Shown here one piece after another: positions 9,756-17,901 of a DNA stretch of 56,351 bases; position 1 is the first letter of the stretch, and the number at the start of each line of letters is the position of its first letter. The stretch lies in NCBI RefSeq assembly GCF_019396345.1, contig NZ_JAHKRM010000053.1:1-56351 (forward strand), written 5' to 3'. Position numbers and translations under genes: made by a program. Source of the DNA: Nonomuraea guangzhouensis (GTDB taxonomy: Bacteria > Actinomycetota > Actinomycetes > Streptosporangiales > Streptosporangiaceae). The notes beneath the pieces were generated by a model, which was not told the DNA's origin, did no database searches, and saw nothing but the letters and a program-made list of their open reading frames with translations.

Positions 9756-9945
9756 TGAACCGCCCCGACTTTGGGGGAGACTTGGGTGTGCCCTGGGTCC
9801 GATGGAGTCGCGTTTCTGGATCGTCATGCCACGGTGGACGCGTTCTCGAACTGTATCGGGGTGAGCATGCCGAGGCTGCTGTGCCGTCGTTGCCGATTGT
9901 GCCAGATCTCCAGGTACTCGAAGATCACGTTCGGCAGCGCGGCGT
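9756..9945 (-). pseudogene. IS3-family transposase remnant: C-terminus plus terminal inverted repeat
   Basis: On the minus strand, codons down to the TGA at 9826-9824 read FEYLEIWHNRQRRHSSLGML then TPIQFENASTVA. This is the C-terminal end of an IS3-type OrfB integrase, in which the (Y/H)NxxRxHSxLG motif is diagnostic. Beyond the stop, TGAACCGCCCCGACTTTGGG beginning at 9756 resembles the terminal inverted repeat of IS3-group elements. Only about 40 codons survive; the DDE residues apart from this tail are missing, so it is inactive. It abuts a fragment of a different transposase at about 9946-9960. Confidence 0.8.
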
Positions 9946-9960
9946 GCAGGCACCTGCGGG

Positions 9961-10065
9961 CTCCGCCTCATCCAGGTGCAGCAGATAGGGCACCCCGCGC
10001 GGGGTGTAGCCGATACGGAACAACTCTTTGATCAGAGCGGTGACGCGGGCCAGACGTGCGCATAA
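9961..10065 (-). pseudogene. Transposase winged-helix fragment (IS630-like)
   Basis: A minus-strand stretch reads LARVTALIKELFRIGYTPRG followed by VPYLLHLDEAE. This matches the winged-helix region found before the DDE domain in IS630-like transposases (LARV..LI...F...Y..RGV.YLLH). About 35 codons remain, with no start and no catalytic part, so it is a relic. The family call is less certain than its identity as a transposase fragment. Confidence 0.55.
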
Positions 10066-10240
10066 TCACGGTTTGACGTCACTTACCGGGGCTTGCGACC
10101 TGCTGAGGTCACCGTAGGTGATCGCCTTCTGGTCGCTGATCATCAGTGACTACTGATCGTAGATTTTGACCAGAGATGCGCTTGTGTGGCTTGATCAGGG
10201 CGCTTCATCGCTCCCCCACCCCTCCCGAGCGGAGATCCAC

Positions 10241-11890
10241 GTGCGTCTCTTATCCGCGGAACGTCGCAGACCCGCCGCATCATGGCCGGCCGCCCTCGGC
10301 GGCGTTCTGACCCTGACCGCCGGCATCCTCATCGCTCTGGCACCCACCGCCTCGGCCAAGGACTCCATGACCGACCTCGGCGTTCTCACCTACAGCGGTG
10401 ACCTGGTCGTCGGAGGCGACAAGGTCGCCGTCGCCGCCGGCGATCGCATCGTCGTCGCGGACACCACCGGCGAGATCGAGGGCGCTGTGACCGGCCTGTC
10501 CGGTGCCGACAGCCTGGCCATCACGCCCGACGGCGCCCGCCTCTACGCGGCGCTGTACGGCTCGAACGAGGTAGCCGAGATCAACACCGCCACACTGGAG
10601 ATCACCCGGCGCATCGACCTCGCCGACTACCCATGCCCGGAGAGCCTGGCGCTCACCGGGGAGCGGCTGTGGGTCGGATACTACGGCTGCGGCACCGGGT
10701 ACGGCGTCCTCGGCCTCGACCTGTCGGTGGCGGAGCCGGAGCCGGAGCCGTTCGACACCTCTCTCCTTAAGTCGGGCCCGTCTATCGCCGCAGCCGGGAA
10801 CACGCTGGTGGTCGGCGAAGGAGCGGGCTATCCGACCGATCTGTTCGTCTACGACATCAGCGGCACCGCTCCCGTCCTGCGCGGCGAGATCGACGGGCAC
10901 GTCACCGGAAACGGCCAGCTGATGGACGTTACCGTAACCCCGGACGGCTCGCACGTGATCTCGGCGTTCGCCCTCCCGTACTCGTTCGATGTGTGGGATG
11001 CCACCACCTTGTCGAAGGTAGGTGGCTATGACGGGCCCGCGTGGGCGACGGCCGTCGCCATCAGTCCGGACGGTGCCTACGTCGCGGGCGGGCGCGACAA
11101 CGGCCAGGGGGTGGCGACGATGACGCTGTACGACGCGGACTCGAAGGCGAATCTGCACACCGAGAACACCACAGTGGGTCAGGTGGTCGGCGGGAGCGTC
11201 GCATTCTCGGGCCGGGACATCTTCAGCCTGGTGAGGTCGCGCACGAAGCAGCTCTACCTGTGGCGGCTGCACGACATGACTCTGCCGCGCTCCACGCTGA
11301 CACTGACGGCAGCGCCCGGCGGGACGGCGCACCAACCGCTCACCATGACAGGCCAGTTGGCGTTCGCCGATGGGACGGCCCCGGGCGCGCAGCAGCTCGC
11401 GGTGACCCGTACCCTGCCCGACGGAACCAGCGCGGACTTGCCCGGCGTGACGACCGCAGCGGACGGAACCTTCTCCATCACGGACGCGCCACCGATCGGC
11501 GGGCAGCTCACCTACACCGTGCGCTGGAAGGGCGACGAGGAACACCGGTGGAGCAAGGCCTCGGTCACTACTGCGGTCAGGTACGGCACAGCGCTGACAT
11601 TGACGGGGCCGACGAGTGCGGTCGCAGGCGAGCAACTGGTGTTCAGCGGAGTGTTTCAGGTCGAGGGCACCACTGTGCCGATCGGCTCCCGGGTCACCGT
11701 CCAGCGCACTCTCACCACCGACGGCAGCGGCCTCCGTCGGTGGTCGGCGAGGATCAACAACGGATCGTACCTCTTCGTCGACACGCCGGAGGCGGGTGAA
11801 TATACCTACACCGTGCTGTGGCCCGGCGACAGCAGGACCGGACCAGCACAGGCCAGTCAGGCCGTCAAGATTGACGAACCGAGCAGGTGA
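10241..11890 (+). CDS. Secreted beta-propeller protein with two C-terminal Ig-like domains
   Basis: Encodes 549 residues from a GTG at 10241, chosen because GGAG lies six bases upstream and the protein then begins with a clean signal peptide (1-39, ASA-KD cleavage). An ATG 75 bases earlier has no such support. Residues about 40-345 contain WD/YVTN-like blades (DSLAITPDGARLYAALYGSN, VTVTPDGSHVISAFALPYSF, VAISPDGAYVAGGRDNG), suggesting a seven-bladed propeller. Two Ig-like beta domains follow, beginning around STLTLTAAPGG and TALTLTGPTSAVAG. No LPXTG sortase signal or C-terminal membrane anchor is visible, so it is probably released or loosely wall-bound. The ligand or substrate is unknown. A strong hairpin follows the stop codon. 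Confidence 0.85.
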   Translation: MRLLSAERRRPAASWPAALGGVLTLTAGILIALAPTASAKDSMTDLGVLTYSGDLVVGGDKVAVAAGDRIVVADTTGEIEGAVTGLSGADSLAITPDGARLYAALYGSNEVAEINTATLEITRRIDLADYPCPESLALTGERLWVGYYGCGTGYGVLGLDLSVAEPEPEPFDTSLLKSGPSIAAAGNTLVVGEGAGYPTDLFVYDISGTAPVLRGEIDGHVTGNGQLMDVTVTPDGSHVISAFALPYSFDVWDATTLSKVGGYDGPAWATAVAISPDGAYVAGGRDNGQGVATMTLYDADSKANLHTENTTVGQVVGGSVAFSGRDIFSLVRSRTKQLYLWRLHDMTLPRSTLTLTAAPGGTAHQPLTMTGQLAFADGTAPGAQQLAVTRTLPDGTSADLPGVTTAADGTFSITDAPPIGGQLTYTVRWKGDEEHRWSKASVTTAVRYGTALTLTGPTSAVAGEQLVFSGVFQVEGTTVPIGSRVTVQRTLTTDGSGLRRWSARINNGSYLFVDTPEAGEYTYTVLWPGDSRTGPAQASQAVKIDEPSR

Positions 11891-11897
11891 CCGACAG

Positions 11898-11928
11898 CGC
11901 TGCCCGGCCCTGCCGCCGCCGGGCAGCG
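11898..11928 (+). terminator. Rho-independent-type hairpin after the secreted propeller gene
   Basis: Perfect 11-bp arms CGCTGCCCGGC (11898-11908) and GCCGGGCAGCG (11918-11928) enclose a nine-base loop and are followed by TCTTTC. The hairpin lies 8 bases after the stop codon at 11890. The T-tract is weak, as is common in actinomycetes. Confidence 0.75.
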
Positions 11929-12269
11929 TCTTTCGATGATCTTGCCTTGACACGGTCCCCCTGATCGGTCAACGCGTGATCACACCAGGGTGCGGCCGTC
12001 GTCCCAGCACCGCCGGTGCAAGGCCAGCGGCCTGACCCACGTCTCGATCACTACTCGAAGAGGGACGGGTTCCGGCGCCTCTGCGAAGGATCTCGGGCTT
12101 GTCCTGCGAGAAATCGATGAGCCTCGTCGGTTCGTCACCGCGTTCGCCGGAGTCGATCGTGGCGGTCCACGACGCGCACCCTCTGCCTCGGCCCCTTGGA
12201 AGCTCTCTCCGCTTCCTGTAGCCCCCCGGGGCGCCGCGTCGCTGCAAAACGCGGAGCCCCTTGGCTGGA
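11929..12269. other. Intergenic stretch between convergent genes
   Basis: These 341 bases lie between the propeller gene terminator and the 3' end of the GT39 gene. A 92-codon minus-strand frame crosses it but has arginine-rich shadow composition, no ribosome binding site and no recognisable protein. Nothing else is seen. Confidence 0.4.
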
Positions 12270-14615
12270 TCATGAGGAGCAGTCGTACAGCCCGTCCTGG
12301 CCGGTCACACTCTTGCAGTTGGCCTGGACCCAGGTGGTGACCTCGCTGTTGCCTCTGCCGGGGCCGCCGCGGTCGTCGCCGCCGGCCATCACGTAGCGGA
12401 GCTTGCCGGATGAGACGAGGTCCTTGAGCTTGGTGACGGTCATGGCGGGGTCGCTGCCAGTGAAGCCGCCCATGGCGAGGACCGGCTTGCCGGTGGACAG
12501 GATGGTCGAGGAGGCCTGCATGGCGCTGCTCACGGCGACGAGCCATTCGGCCTTGCCTTGGTTGGCCACCAGGTAGGAGACCATGGAGCTGCTGATCCCG
12601 CCGCCGGGACCGCCGCCGCCCATCCGCCCAAACCGCCGTTCCGTCCCCTGTCCGTCCTGACCCTGGCCATCTTGGCCCTGACCATCGCCCTGCGGGACCT
12701 GACCCTGCGGGAATTGGCCCTGCCCGTCCTGGCCCTGCGGCATCTGGCCTTGAGGCATCTGCCCCTGCGGGAACTGGCCCTGCGGCATCTCGCCCGGCCG
12801 CATCTGGCCGCGGAAGCCGCCGCCCCCAGGGCCGAAGCCCATCCCGCCGCTAGACGGTCCTGCGGTGGGGTTGCTGCCGTTGACCTGCGAACCGAGAGGC
12901 GACACCGCGAACGCTGCCGGTCCGGCGAGCCCGGCGATCGCCGTCGCCACCAGCGCGACCGCGGCCGCCTTCACCGCGATCTCCTTGCGGAACTTGGCCA
13001 GCACCAGCCCCGCCACCGCGACCACGGTCGCGGCGAGCACCGCCCAGGCCAGCCACGGCACGAAGTCGGGAGTACGGCGGAGCACCACGAACGACCATGC
13101 GCCCGTGACGGCGACCCCCAGCGGCAGTGCCCAGGCCCACACCTGGGAAGAGCGCCGGTAGGCGCCCCACATGGCCAGCCCGCCGAAGGCGGTGACGGCG
13201 GCGACGGCCGGGGCCATGGCGGTCGTGTAGTAGGGGTGGAAGGTGCCGCTGGCGAAGCTGAACACCATGAAGTGCACGACGAGCCAGCCGCCCCAGACCA
13301 GCCACGCGGCGAGGCTTGCCCCGGGCTGACCGGCGGTCCCCGAAGTGCCGACAGCCCCCGAAGCGCCAACCGCTATGGGCGGGGCAGTGACCTCGGGCGC
13401 AGTGCCGACCTTGGAACCGGCGCCAGCCGCGGTGCCACCCTCGGGCGTGACCAGGCCGACCCAAGGAGTGGTCGCCTCAGGCTTAGCGGCGGCGCTCGTG
13501 GCCGTGTCAGCCCCCTGCGGCGCAGTGAGCTTGGCGCGTCGCCACCGCGCGGTCAGCGCGAACACCAGGGCCAGCCCGCAGAACGGCAGCAGCCAAGAGA
13601 TCTGCCCCGCCATCGTCTCGTTGAACAGCCGGTCGGCCCCGGCGGCACCGCCGAACGAGGCCCCACCACCGCCGCCGAACCCGCCCCCACCGCCACCCGG
13701 GCCGCCGCCACCTTGACCGAAGATGCGCCCTAGCCCGTTGTACCCGATGACCAGGTCCCACACGGAGTTGTCGGTCGAACCACCGATATAAGGCCGCGAG
13801 TCCGCAGGCAGAAGGTCCACGATCACCATCCACCAGGCGCTCGACACCACCATCACGGCACCGGCGGCCAGCAGGTGACCAACGCGCTTGCCCCAGGAGA
13901 CCCGAGCACACAACAGGTACGCCAGCACAAAGGCGGGCACCACCACATACGCCTGAAGCATCTTGACGTTGAACGCCAACCCGACGAACAACGCACACAC
14001 CAACAGCGACCGCAACCGCCCCGTCCGCAGCGACTCCAGGCAGAACCAGGCCGCCAGCACGAGCAGGAACACCAGGATGGTGTCAGGGTTGTTGTCCCGG
14101 TTGATCGCCACCGTGATAGGCGTGAGCGTCATGACGACGGCCGCGATCAGGGCGGCCACGTGCGCCTGCCCTACCTCCGAGTGGGCAGTCGCGGGCCGAA
14201 GAACGGGGAAGGCACGCCGTACCGACGAGTAGACCAGCCCGACTGAGGCCACACCGGCCAGCGCCTGCGGGATCAGCATGCTCCAGGTCGAGAACCCGAA
14301 GACCCGCGCCGACAGCCCCATCACCCACAGGGCCAGCGGCGGCTTGTCTACCGTGATGAACGAGCCGGAGTCGAGCGCGCCGAAGAAGAACGCCTTCCAG
14401 CTCTTGGTGCCCGACAGGATGGCCGCGGAGTAGTACTCGTTGGCGTTGCCGCTCAGCGCCCACGTATAGAGGACGAAGGCGACGGCCAGCACGATCCAGA
14501 GCGCGGGCCGGGACCAGCGAGGATCTTCCGGGGCGCCGCGCCAAACAGCGCCGCGCCAAACAGCGCCGCGCCAAACCGAGCGGCGGTGGCTCGGCTGGTC
14601 GAGGGTCATGGTCAT
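12270..14615 (-). CDS. GT39-family membrane glycosyltransferase (YkcB/ArnT-like)
   Basis: Encodes 781 residues with about ten to twelve transmembrane helices. The N-terminal GT39 core has the ANEYYSAA and VDKPPLALWV motifs (Asp90), the latter matching the catalytic acidic loop of polyprenyl-phosphate-sugar-dependent transferases. A periplasmic Gly-rich loop (about 290-330) and a hydrophilic C-terminal domain follow, the latter preceded by a PQGQ-type Gln/Gly-rich segment. The extreme C-terminus (WVQANCKSV...DGLYDCSS) is typical of the YkcA/B-like C-terminal domain and carries paired cysteines. The ATG at 14615 overlaps the stop of the upstream GT2 gene as ATGA, so the two are translationally coupled. 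By analogy with GT2/GT39 pairs such as Bacillus YkcC/YkcB, it would move a sugar from a lipid carrier to an extracytoplasmic acceptor. The actual sugar and acceptor are unknown. Confidence 0.9.
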   Translation of the reverse strand: MTMTLDQPSHRRSVWRGAVWRGAVWRGAPEDPRWSRPALWIVLAVAFVLYTWALSGNANEYYSAAILSGTKSWKAFFFGALDSGSFITVDKPPLALWVMGLSARVFGFSTWSMLIPQALAGVASVGLVYSSVRRAFPVLRPATAHSEVGQAHVAALIAAVVMTLTPITVAINRDNNPDTILVFLLVLAAWFCLESLRTGRLRSLLVCALFVGLAFNVKMLQAYVVVPAFVLAYLLCARVSWGKRVGHLLAAGAVMVVSSAWWMVIVDLLPADSRPYIGGSTDNSVWDLVIGYNGLGRIFGQGGGGPGGGGGGFGGGGGASFGGAAGADRLFNETMAGQISWLLPFCGLALVFALTARWRRAKLTAPQGADTATSAAAKPEATTPWVGLVTPEGGTAAGAGSKVGTAPEVTAPPIAVGASGAVGTSGTAGQPGASLAAWLVWGGWLVVHFMVFSFASGTFHPYYTTAMAPAVAAVTAFGGLAMWGAYRRSSQVWAWALPLGVAVTGAWSFVVLRRTPDFVPWLAWAVLAATVVAVAGLVLAKFRKEIAVKAAAVALVATAIAGLAGPAAFAVSPLGSQVNGSNPTAGPSSGGMGFGPGGGGFRGQMRPGEMPQGQFPQGQMPQGQMPQGQDGQGQFPQGQVPQGDGQGQDGQGQDGQGTERRFGRMGGGGPGGGISSSMVSYLVANQGKAEWLVAVSSAMQASSTILSTGKPVLAMGGFTGSDPAMTVTKLKDLVSSGKLRYVMAGGDDRGGPGRGNSEVTTWVQANCKSVTGQDGLYDCSS
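12640..12800 (-). repeat. Gln/Gly-rich tandem repeat region inside the GT39 gene
   Basis: Degenerate repeats encode (M/F)PQGQ units followed by DGQGQ units, just before the C-terminal extracytoplasmic domain. The unit length is about 15 bases with base substitutions. It reads as a flexible linker and is a likely site of length variation between strains. Confidence 0.75.
14533..14577 (-). repeat. Three 15-bp tandem repeats at the 5' end of the GT39 gene
   Basis: The unit GCGCCGCGCCAAACA occurs three times in a row, the last with one change. It encodes WRGAV repeats in the cytoplasmic N-terminal tail ahead of the first membrane helix. The near-identity of the copies suggests a recent slippage expansion that keeps the reading frame. 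Confidence 0.9.
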
Positions 14616-15778
14616 GAGGTCCTCCGGCTCGGGTTGAAGACCCAGACCCGCAGCAGGAGGAAGCGGACCAGCGTGGCCAGCGCGTTGGCCATGACGACCG
14701 CGACCAGTTCCACGCCGTGGGAGACGGTGTCGGGCAGCAGGGCCAGGCTGCCGGTGGTCAGCACCAGCCCGACCAGGAACGCCATCAGGCCCTCGAACTG
14801 CTGCCGCATGGCCCCGGCCGACCCGGTCACGCCGAAGGTGAAGCGGCGGTTGGCGGCGGTGTTGGCCACGGCGGTCACCAGCAGCGCGATCGCGTTGGCC
14901 ACGAGCACTGGGATCATCTGCCGCAGCCCCGAGAACAGCAGCAGGTACGCCAGCGTGCTCACCACGCCCACGACGGCGAACTTGGGCAGCTGCGCCGCCA
15001 TGCCGCGCGGCAGCTGGGCCTGCGACACCCGGGCGGGCACCGGGATGCGGGCCGCGCCGGACAGCGTCTTGCGGGCCACCCTGAACAGGCCGCGCAGGTC
15101 GTCCTTGGCGGTCTGGAAGACGTCCACCCGGCTGTCGGGGTCGTCCACCCAGTCGACGGGCACCTCGTGGATGCGCAGCCCGTGCCGCTCGGCGAGCAGC
15201 AGCAGCTCGGTGTCGAAGAACCACTGCTCGTCCTCGACGGCGGGCAGCAGCGCCTGCGCGATCTCGGTGCGTACGGCCTTGAACCCGCACTGGGCGTCGG
15301 AGAACCGGGCGCCCATGAGGTGGAGCAGCAGGTTGTACGAGCGGGAGATGAACTCGCGCTTCGGCCCGCGCACCACCCGCGACGCCCTCGCCAGCCTGGT
15401 GCCGATGGCCAGGTCGCTGTGGCCCGACAGCAGCGGCGCCACCAGCGGCAGGAACGCGTCGAGGTCGGTGGACAGATCGACGTCCATGTAGCTGACGACG
15501 TCCGCGTCGCTCTCCGACCACACCTGGCGCAGCGCCCGCCCGCGTCCCTTGCCGTCCAGGTGTACGGCGCGCACGTGGGGTAGCTCGGCGGCCAGTTCGA
15601 TGGCCAGTTGCCAGGTGTTGTCCGTGCTGGCGTTGTCGGCGATCGTGATGCGGTAGTCGTACGGGAAGGTCCCCGACAGGTAGGCGTGCAGCCGGCCGAT
15701 GCTGTCACGCAGGGCCCGCTGCTCGTTGTAGACCGGGACGACCACCTCGACCAGGCGGGTCTTGAGTGTTGTGTGCAT
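14612..15778 (-). CDS. GT2-family polyprenol-phosphate glycosyltransferase fused to a GtrA-like membrane domain
   Basis: Encodes 388 residues. The first ~240 form a GT-A fold of the dolichol-phosphate mannose synthase type: VEVVVPVYNEQ, the NASTDNTW motif and the metal-binding DVDLS (a DxD variant), then CGFKAVR and a QWFFDTELL segment. From about 265 four hydrophobic helices form a GtrA/DPMS-flippase-like domain (KFAVVGVVSTLAYLLLF, NAIALLVTAVANTAANRRFTF). The protein would load a sugar onto undecaprenyl phosphate and help present it outside, feeding the GT39 transferase encoded next. The start is ATG 15778, with only a weak GAGAG upstream. The gap of 42 bases after the histidine kinase gene suggests one operon. 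Confidence 0.88.
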   Translation of the reverse strand: MHTTLKTRLVEVVVPVYNEQRALRDSIGRLHAYLSGTFPYDYRITIADNASTDNTWQLAIELAAELPHVRAVHLDGKGRGRALRQVWSESDADVVSYMDVDLSTDLDAFLPLVAPLLSGHSDLAIGTRLARASRVVRGPKREFISRSYNLLLHLMGARFSDAQCGFKAVRTEIAQALLPAVEDEQWFFDTELLLLAERHGLRIHEVPVDWVDDPDSRVDVFQTAKDDLRGLFRVARKTLSGAARIPVPARVSQAQLPRGMAAQLPKFAVVGVVSTLAYLLLFSGLRQMIPVLVANAIALLVTAVANTAANRRFTFGVTGSAGAMRQQFEGLMAFLVGLVLTTGSLALLPDTVSHGVELVAVVMANALATLVRFLLLRVWVFNPSRRTS

Positions 15779-15820
15779 GACCCGAATCTCTCGTTCAGGT
15801 CTTTAACGCGACTTAGCCGA

Positions 15821-17155
15821 TTATGAGTGCGGGGTGAGATTCCCGGGCAGTTCGAGGATCGCGATCGCGCCGCCGCCGGGGGCGTTCTCCAGGCGTACCT
15901 TTCCCCCCACCTCGGCCACGGCCTGCGCGACGATCGAAAGCCCGAGTCCCGAGCCGGGCAGGCCGCGCGCCGCCGGCGAACGCCAGAAGCGCTCGAAGAC
16001 ATGCGGCAGGTCCTCTTCGGGGATGCCGGGGCCGTGATCGCGTACGGTCAGCTCGCCTTGGCGCAAGGTCACCTGGACCTCGCCGTCCGGACTGAACTTG
16101 GCGGCGTTGTCGATGAGGTTGAGCACGGCACGTTCCAGCGAGGCGGGACCGCCGACGACGTACCAGGGGGCCAGATCGGTGGCGACCGCGGCCCCGCGCA
16201 GCCGGGCCCGCTCGGCGGCGGCCCGGACCACGTTGCTGAACTCGAGCTCGATGTGCGGCTCGTGGTCGGTGTCGCCGCGAGCGAGCTGGAGCAGGTCACC
16301 GACCAGCGTGGACAGCTCGGCGAACTGCGCCTTGACGTTGACGAGCAGCCGTTCCTTGGCGCCGGGGTCGAGGCTGCGGCCGGTCTGCTCGCTGCGCAGC
16401 AGCAGGTCGATGTTGGTACGGAGGGTGGTCAGGGGGGTTCGCAGCTCGTGTCCGGCGTCGGCGACGAGCTGCTGCTGGCGTTCACGGGATCCGGTCAGGG
16501 CCGTGGTCATGGCGTTGAAGGAGGCGCTCAGGCGGGCGATCTCGTCATTGCCCCGCACCGGGATGCGGGTGTTGAGATCCTCCGTTCTGGCAATGTGCTC
16601 GACCGCCTCTGTGAGGTGGCCGACAGGGCGCAGCGCCGTACGGGAAATGGCCAGGCCGGCCCATCCGGCGCCGAGCACACCCAGCGCGGCGACAGCCGCC
16701 AGCGCGAGGGCGGTGTTGCGCAGTGTGTACTGGAGGTGAAACAGCGGCCTGGCCTCCAGTACGGCCAGGCCGGGCGCGAAGTTCGTCGTGACGACGCGCA
16801 TCGGTGTGCCGTCCTTGGCGACGCCATCGCGGTAGATCGGCGGACAAGGGTGACCGACAGCCGCCTTGTCCTCGTCGGTCGCCACGATCGGCGAGCCCAG
16901 CGAGCAGGTGGTGCCGTTGGCGTCCATCAGAGTCACTATCCCGCCGAACTTGTCGGCGGTGCCCTGCGGGGTGCAATGGTCGGTCAGATACTTCTTATCC
17001 CCCGGTCCTTCGGGGTCCATGATGGTCTGGTCGAGCTGGCGTACCAGCTGGTTCTGCACGATGAACCACGACAGCGTCGCGCAGGCCGCAATGGCCACTG
17101 CCACGGCGAGCGTGACGAGCAGGGTCAGCCGGGAGCGCAGACTGCCCTTTCTCAC
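15821..17155 (-). CDS. Sensor histidine kinase (HAMP-HisKA-HATPase), partner of the adjacent response regulator
   Basis: Encodes 444 residues from a GTG at 17155 that overlaps the regulator's TGA as GTGA. TM1 spans about 11-34. The extracytoplasmic sensor loop (35-147) has three cysteines (61, 84, 104). TM2 is about 148-170 and HAMP 171-224 (RTALRPVGHLTEAVEHIA). The HisKA domain carries the phospho-acceptor His236 in ADAGHELRTPL. The ATPase domain has an N box (NLIDNAAKFS), DHGPGIPEEDL and GSGLGLSI. It autophosphorylates in response to an envelope signal and passes phosphate to the neighbouring OmpR-type regulator. Architecture resembles MprB-like actinobacterial kinases, but the signal cannot be read from the sequence. 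Confidence 0.93.
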   Translation of the reverse strand: MRKGSLRSRLTLLVTLAVAVAIAACATLSWFIVQNQLVRQLDQTIMDPEGPGDKKYLTDHCTPQGTADKFGGIVTLMDANGTTCSLGSPIVATDEDKAAVGHPCPPIYRDGVAKDGTPMRVVTTNFAPGLAVLEARPLFHLQYTLRNTALALAAVAALGVLGAGWAGLAISRTALRPVGHLTEAVEHIARTEDLNTRIPVRGNDEIARLSASFNAMTTALTGSRERQQQLVADAGHELRTPLTTLRTNIDLLLRSEQTGRSLDPGAKERLLVNVKAQFAELSTLVGDLLQLARGDTDHEPHIELEFSNVVRAAAERARLRGAAVATDLAPWYVVGGPASLERAVLNLIDNAAKFSPDGEVQVTLRQGELTVRDHGPGIPEEDLPHVFERFWRSPAARGLPGSGLGLSIVAQAVAEVGGKVRLENAPGGGAIAILELPGNLTPHS

Positions 17156-17847
17156 GGCGCAGCTCGCAGCGTGTACCCCACCCCGCGCACCGTGTGGATC
17201 ACCCGCGCCTCGCCACCGGCTTCGGTCTTTCGCCGCAGATACATCACGTACACGTCGAGCGAGTTGGACGTCGGCTCGAAGTCGAACCCCCACACCTCGC
17301 CCAGGATCTGCTCACGGGTCAGCACCTGACGCGGATGCGACAGGAACAGCTCCATCAGCAAGTATTCGGTCCTGGTGAGGTCCAGCCGCCGCTCGCCCCT
17401 GGTCACCTCGCGGGTGTCGGGGTCCATGCGCAGGTCGCCGTAGCTCAGCGTGACCTCGGGGGCGCCGGTGTGCAGCGCGCCCCGCCGCAGCAGGGCGCGT
17501 ACCCTGGCCAGCAGCTCGTCGAGCTCGAACGGCTTGACCAGGTAGTCGTCGGCGCCCGCGTCGAGCCCGGAGACCCGGTCGCCGACGGCGTCGCGGGCGG
17601 TCAGCATGAGGACGGGGATGTGGTTGCCCGTTGCCCTGAGCCTGCGGCAGGCGGTCAGCCCGTCGAGGCGCGGCATCATGACGTCGAGCAGCACCGCGTC
17701 ATACGTCTCGCGCGCCAGCTCGTCGAGCGCCGCCTGCCCGTCGTTCGCCGTGACGACCTTGTAGCCCTCGAATTCGAGGCTCGACTGCAACGCCTCGCGC
17801 AACGCGGGCTCATCGTCCACCACCAGCAACCGTGCAGGCTCACTCAT
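17152..17847 (-). CDS. OmpR/PhoB-family response regulator (MprA-like)
   Basis: Encodes 231 residues. The receiver domain (about 5-118) has the acidic pair Asp11-Asp12, phospho-acceptor Asp55 (LLDVMMP), Thr83 and Lys105 (DYLVKPF), all intact. The C-terminal winged helix (about 130-229) shows LTRTEYLLMELFLSHPRQVL, the recognition-helix segment NSLDVYVMYLRRK and the terminal IHTVRGVGYTLR. It is translationally coupled to the histidine kinase. The run regulator-kinase-GT2-GT39 on one strand with gaps of at most 42 bases suggests that it controls envelope glycosylation, possibly including its own operon. Confidence 0.95.
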   Translation of the reverse strand: MSEPARLLVVDDEPALREALQSSLEFEGYKVVTANDGQAALDELARETYDAVLLDVMMPRLDGLTACRRLRATGNHIPVLMLTARDAVGDRVSGLDAGADDYLVKPFELDELLARVRALLRRGALHTGAPEVTLSYGDLRMDPDTREVTRGERRLDLTRTEYLLMELFLSHPRQVLTREQILGEVWGFDFEPTSNSLDVYVMYLRRKTEAGGEARVIHTVRGVGYTLRAAP

Positions 17848-17901
17848 GCTCTTAAGCTAAGGCCCCATCATGAAAACGCTATGAACGGTTTCGGGGTTGT
17901 T

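Noticed and set aside
9582..9971. 129-codon minus-strand frame upstream of the Rhs gene
   Set aside because: It crosses the IS3 relic in a different frame from the recognisable transposase sequence and has no protein-like features.
12270..15521. Single 1083-codon frame covering both the GT39 gene and most of the GT2 gene
   Set aside because: The upstream 302 codons are Arg/Ala/Gly-rich shadow sequence of the GT2 gene. The real GT39 start is the ATG at 14615 with an ATGA overlap.
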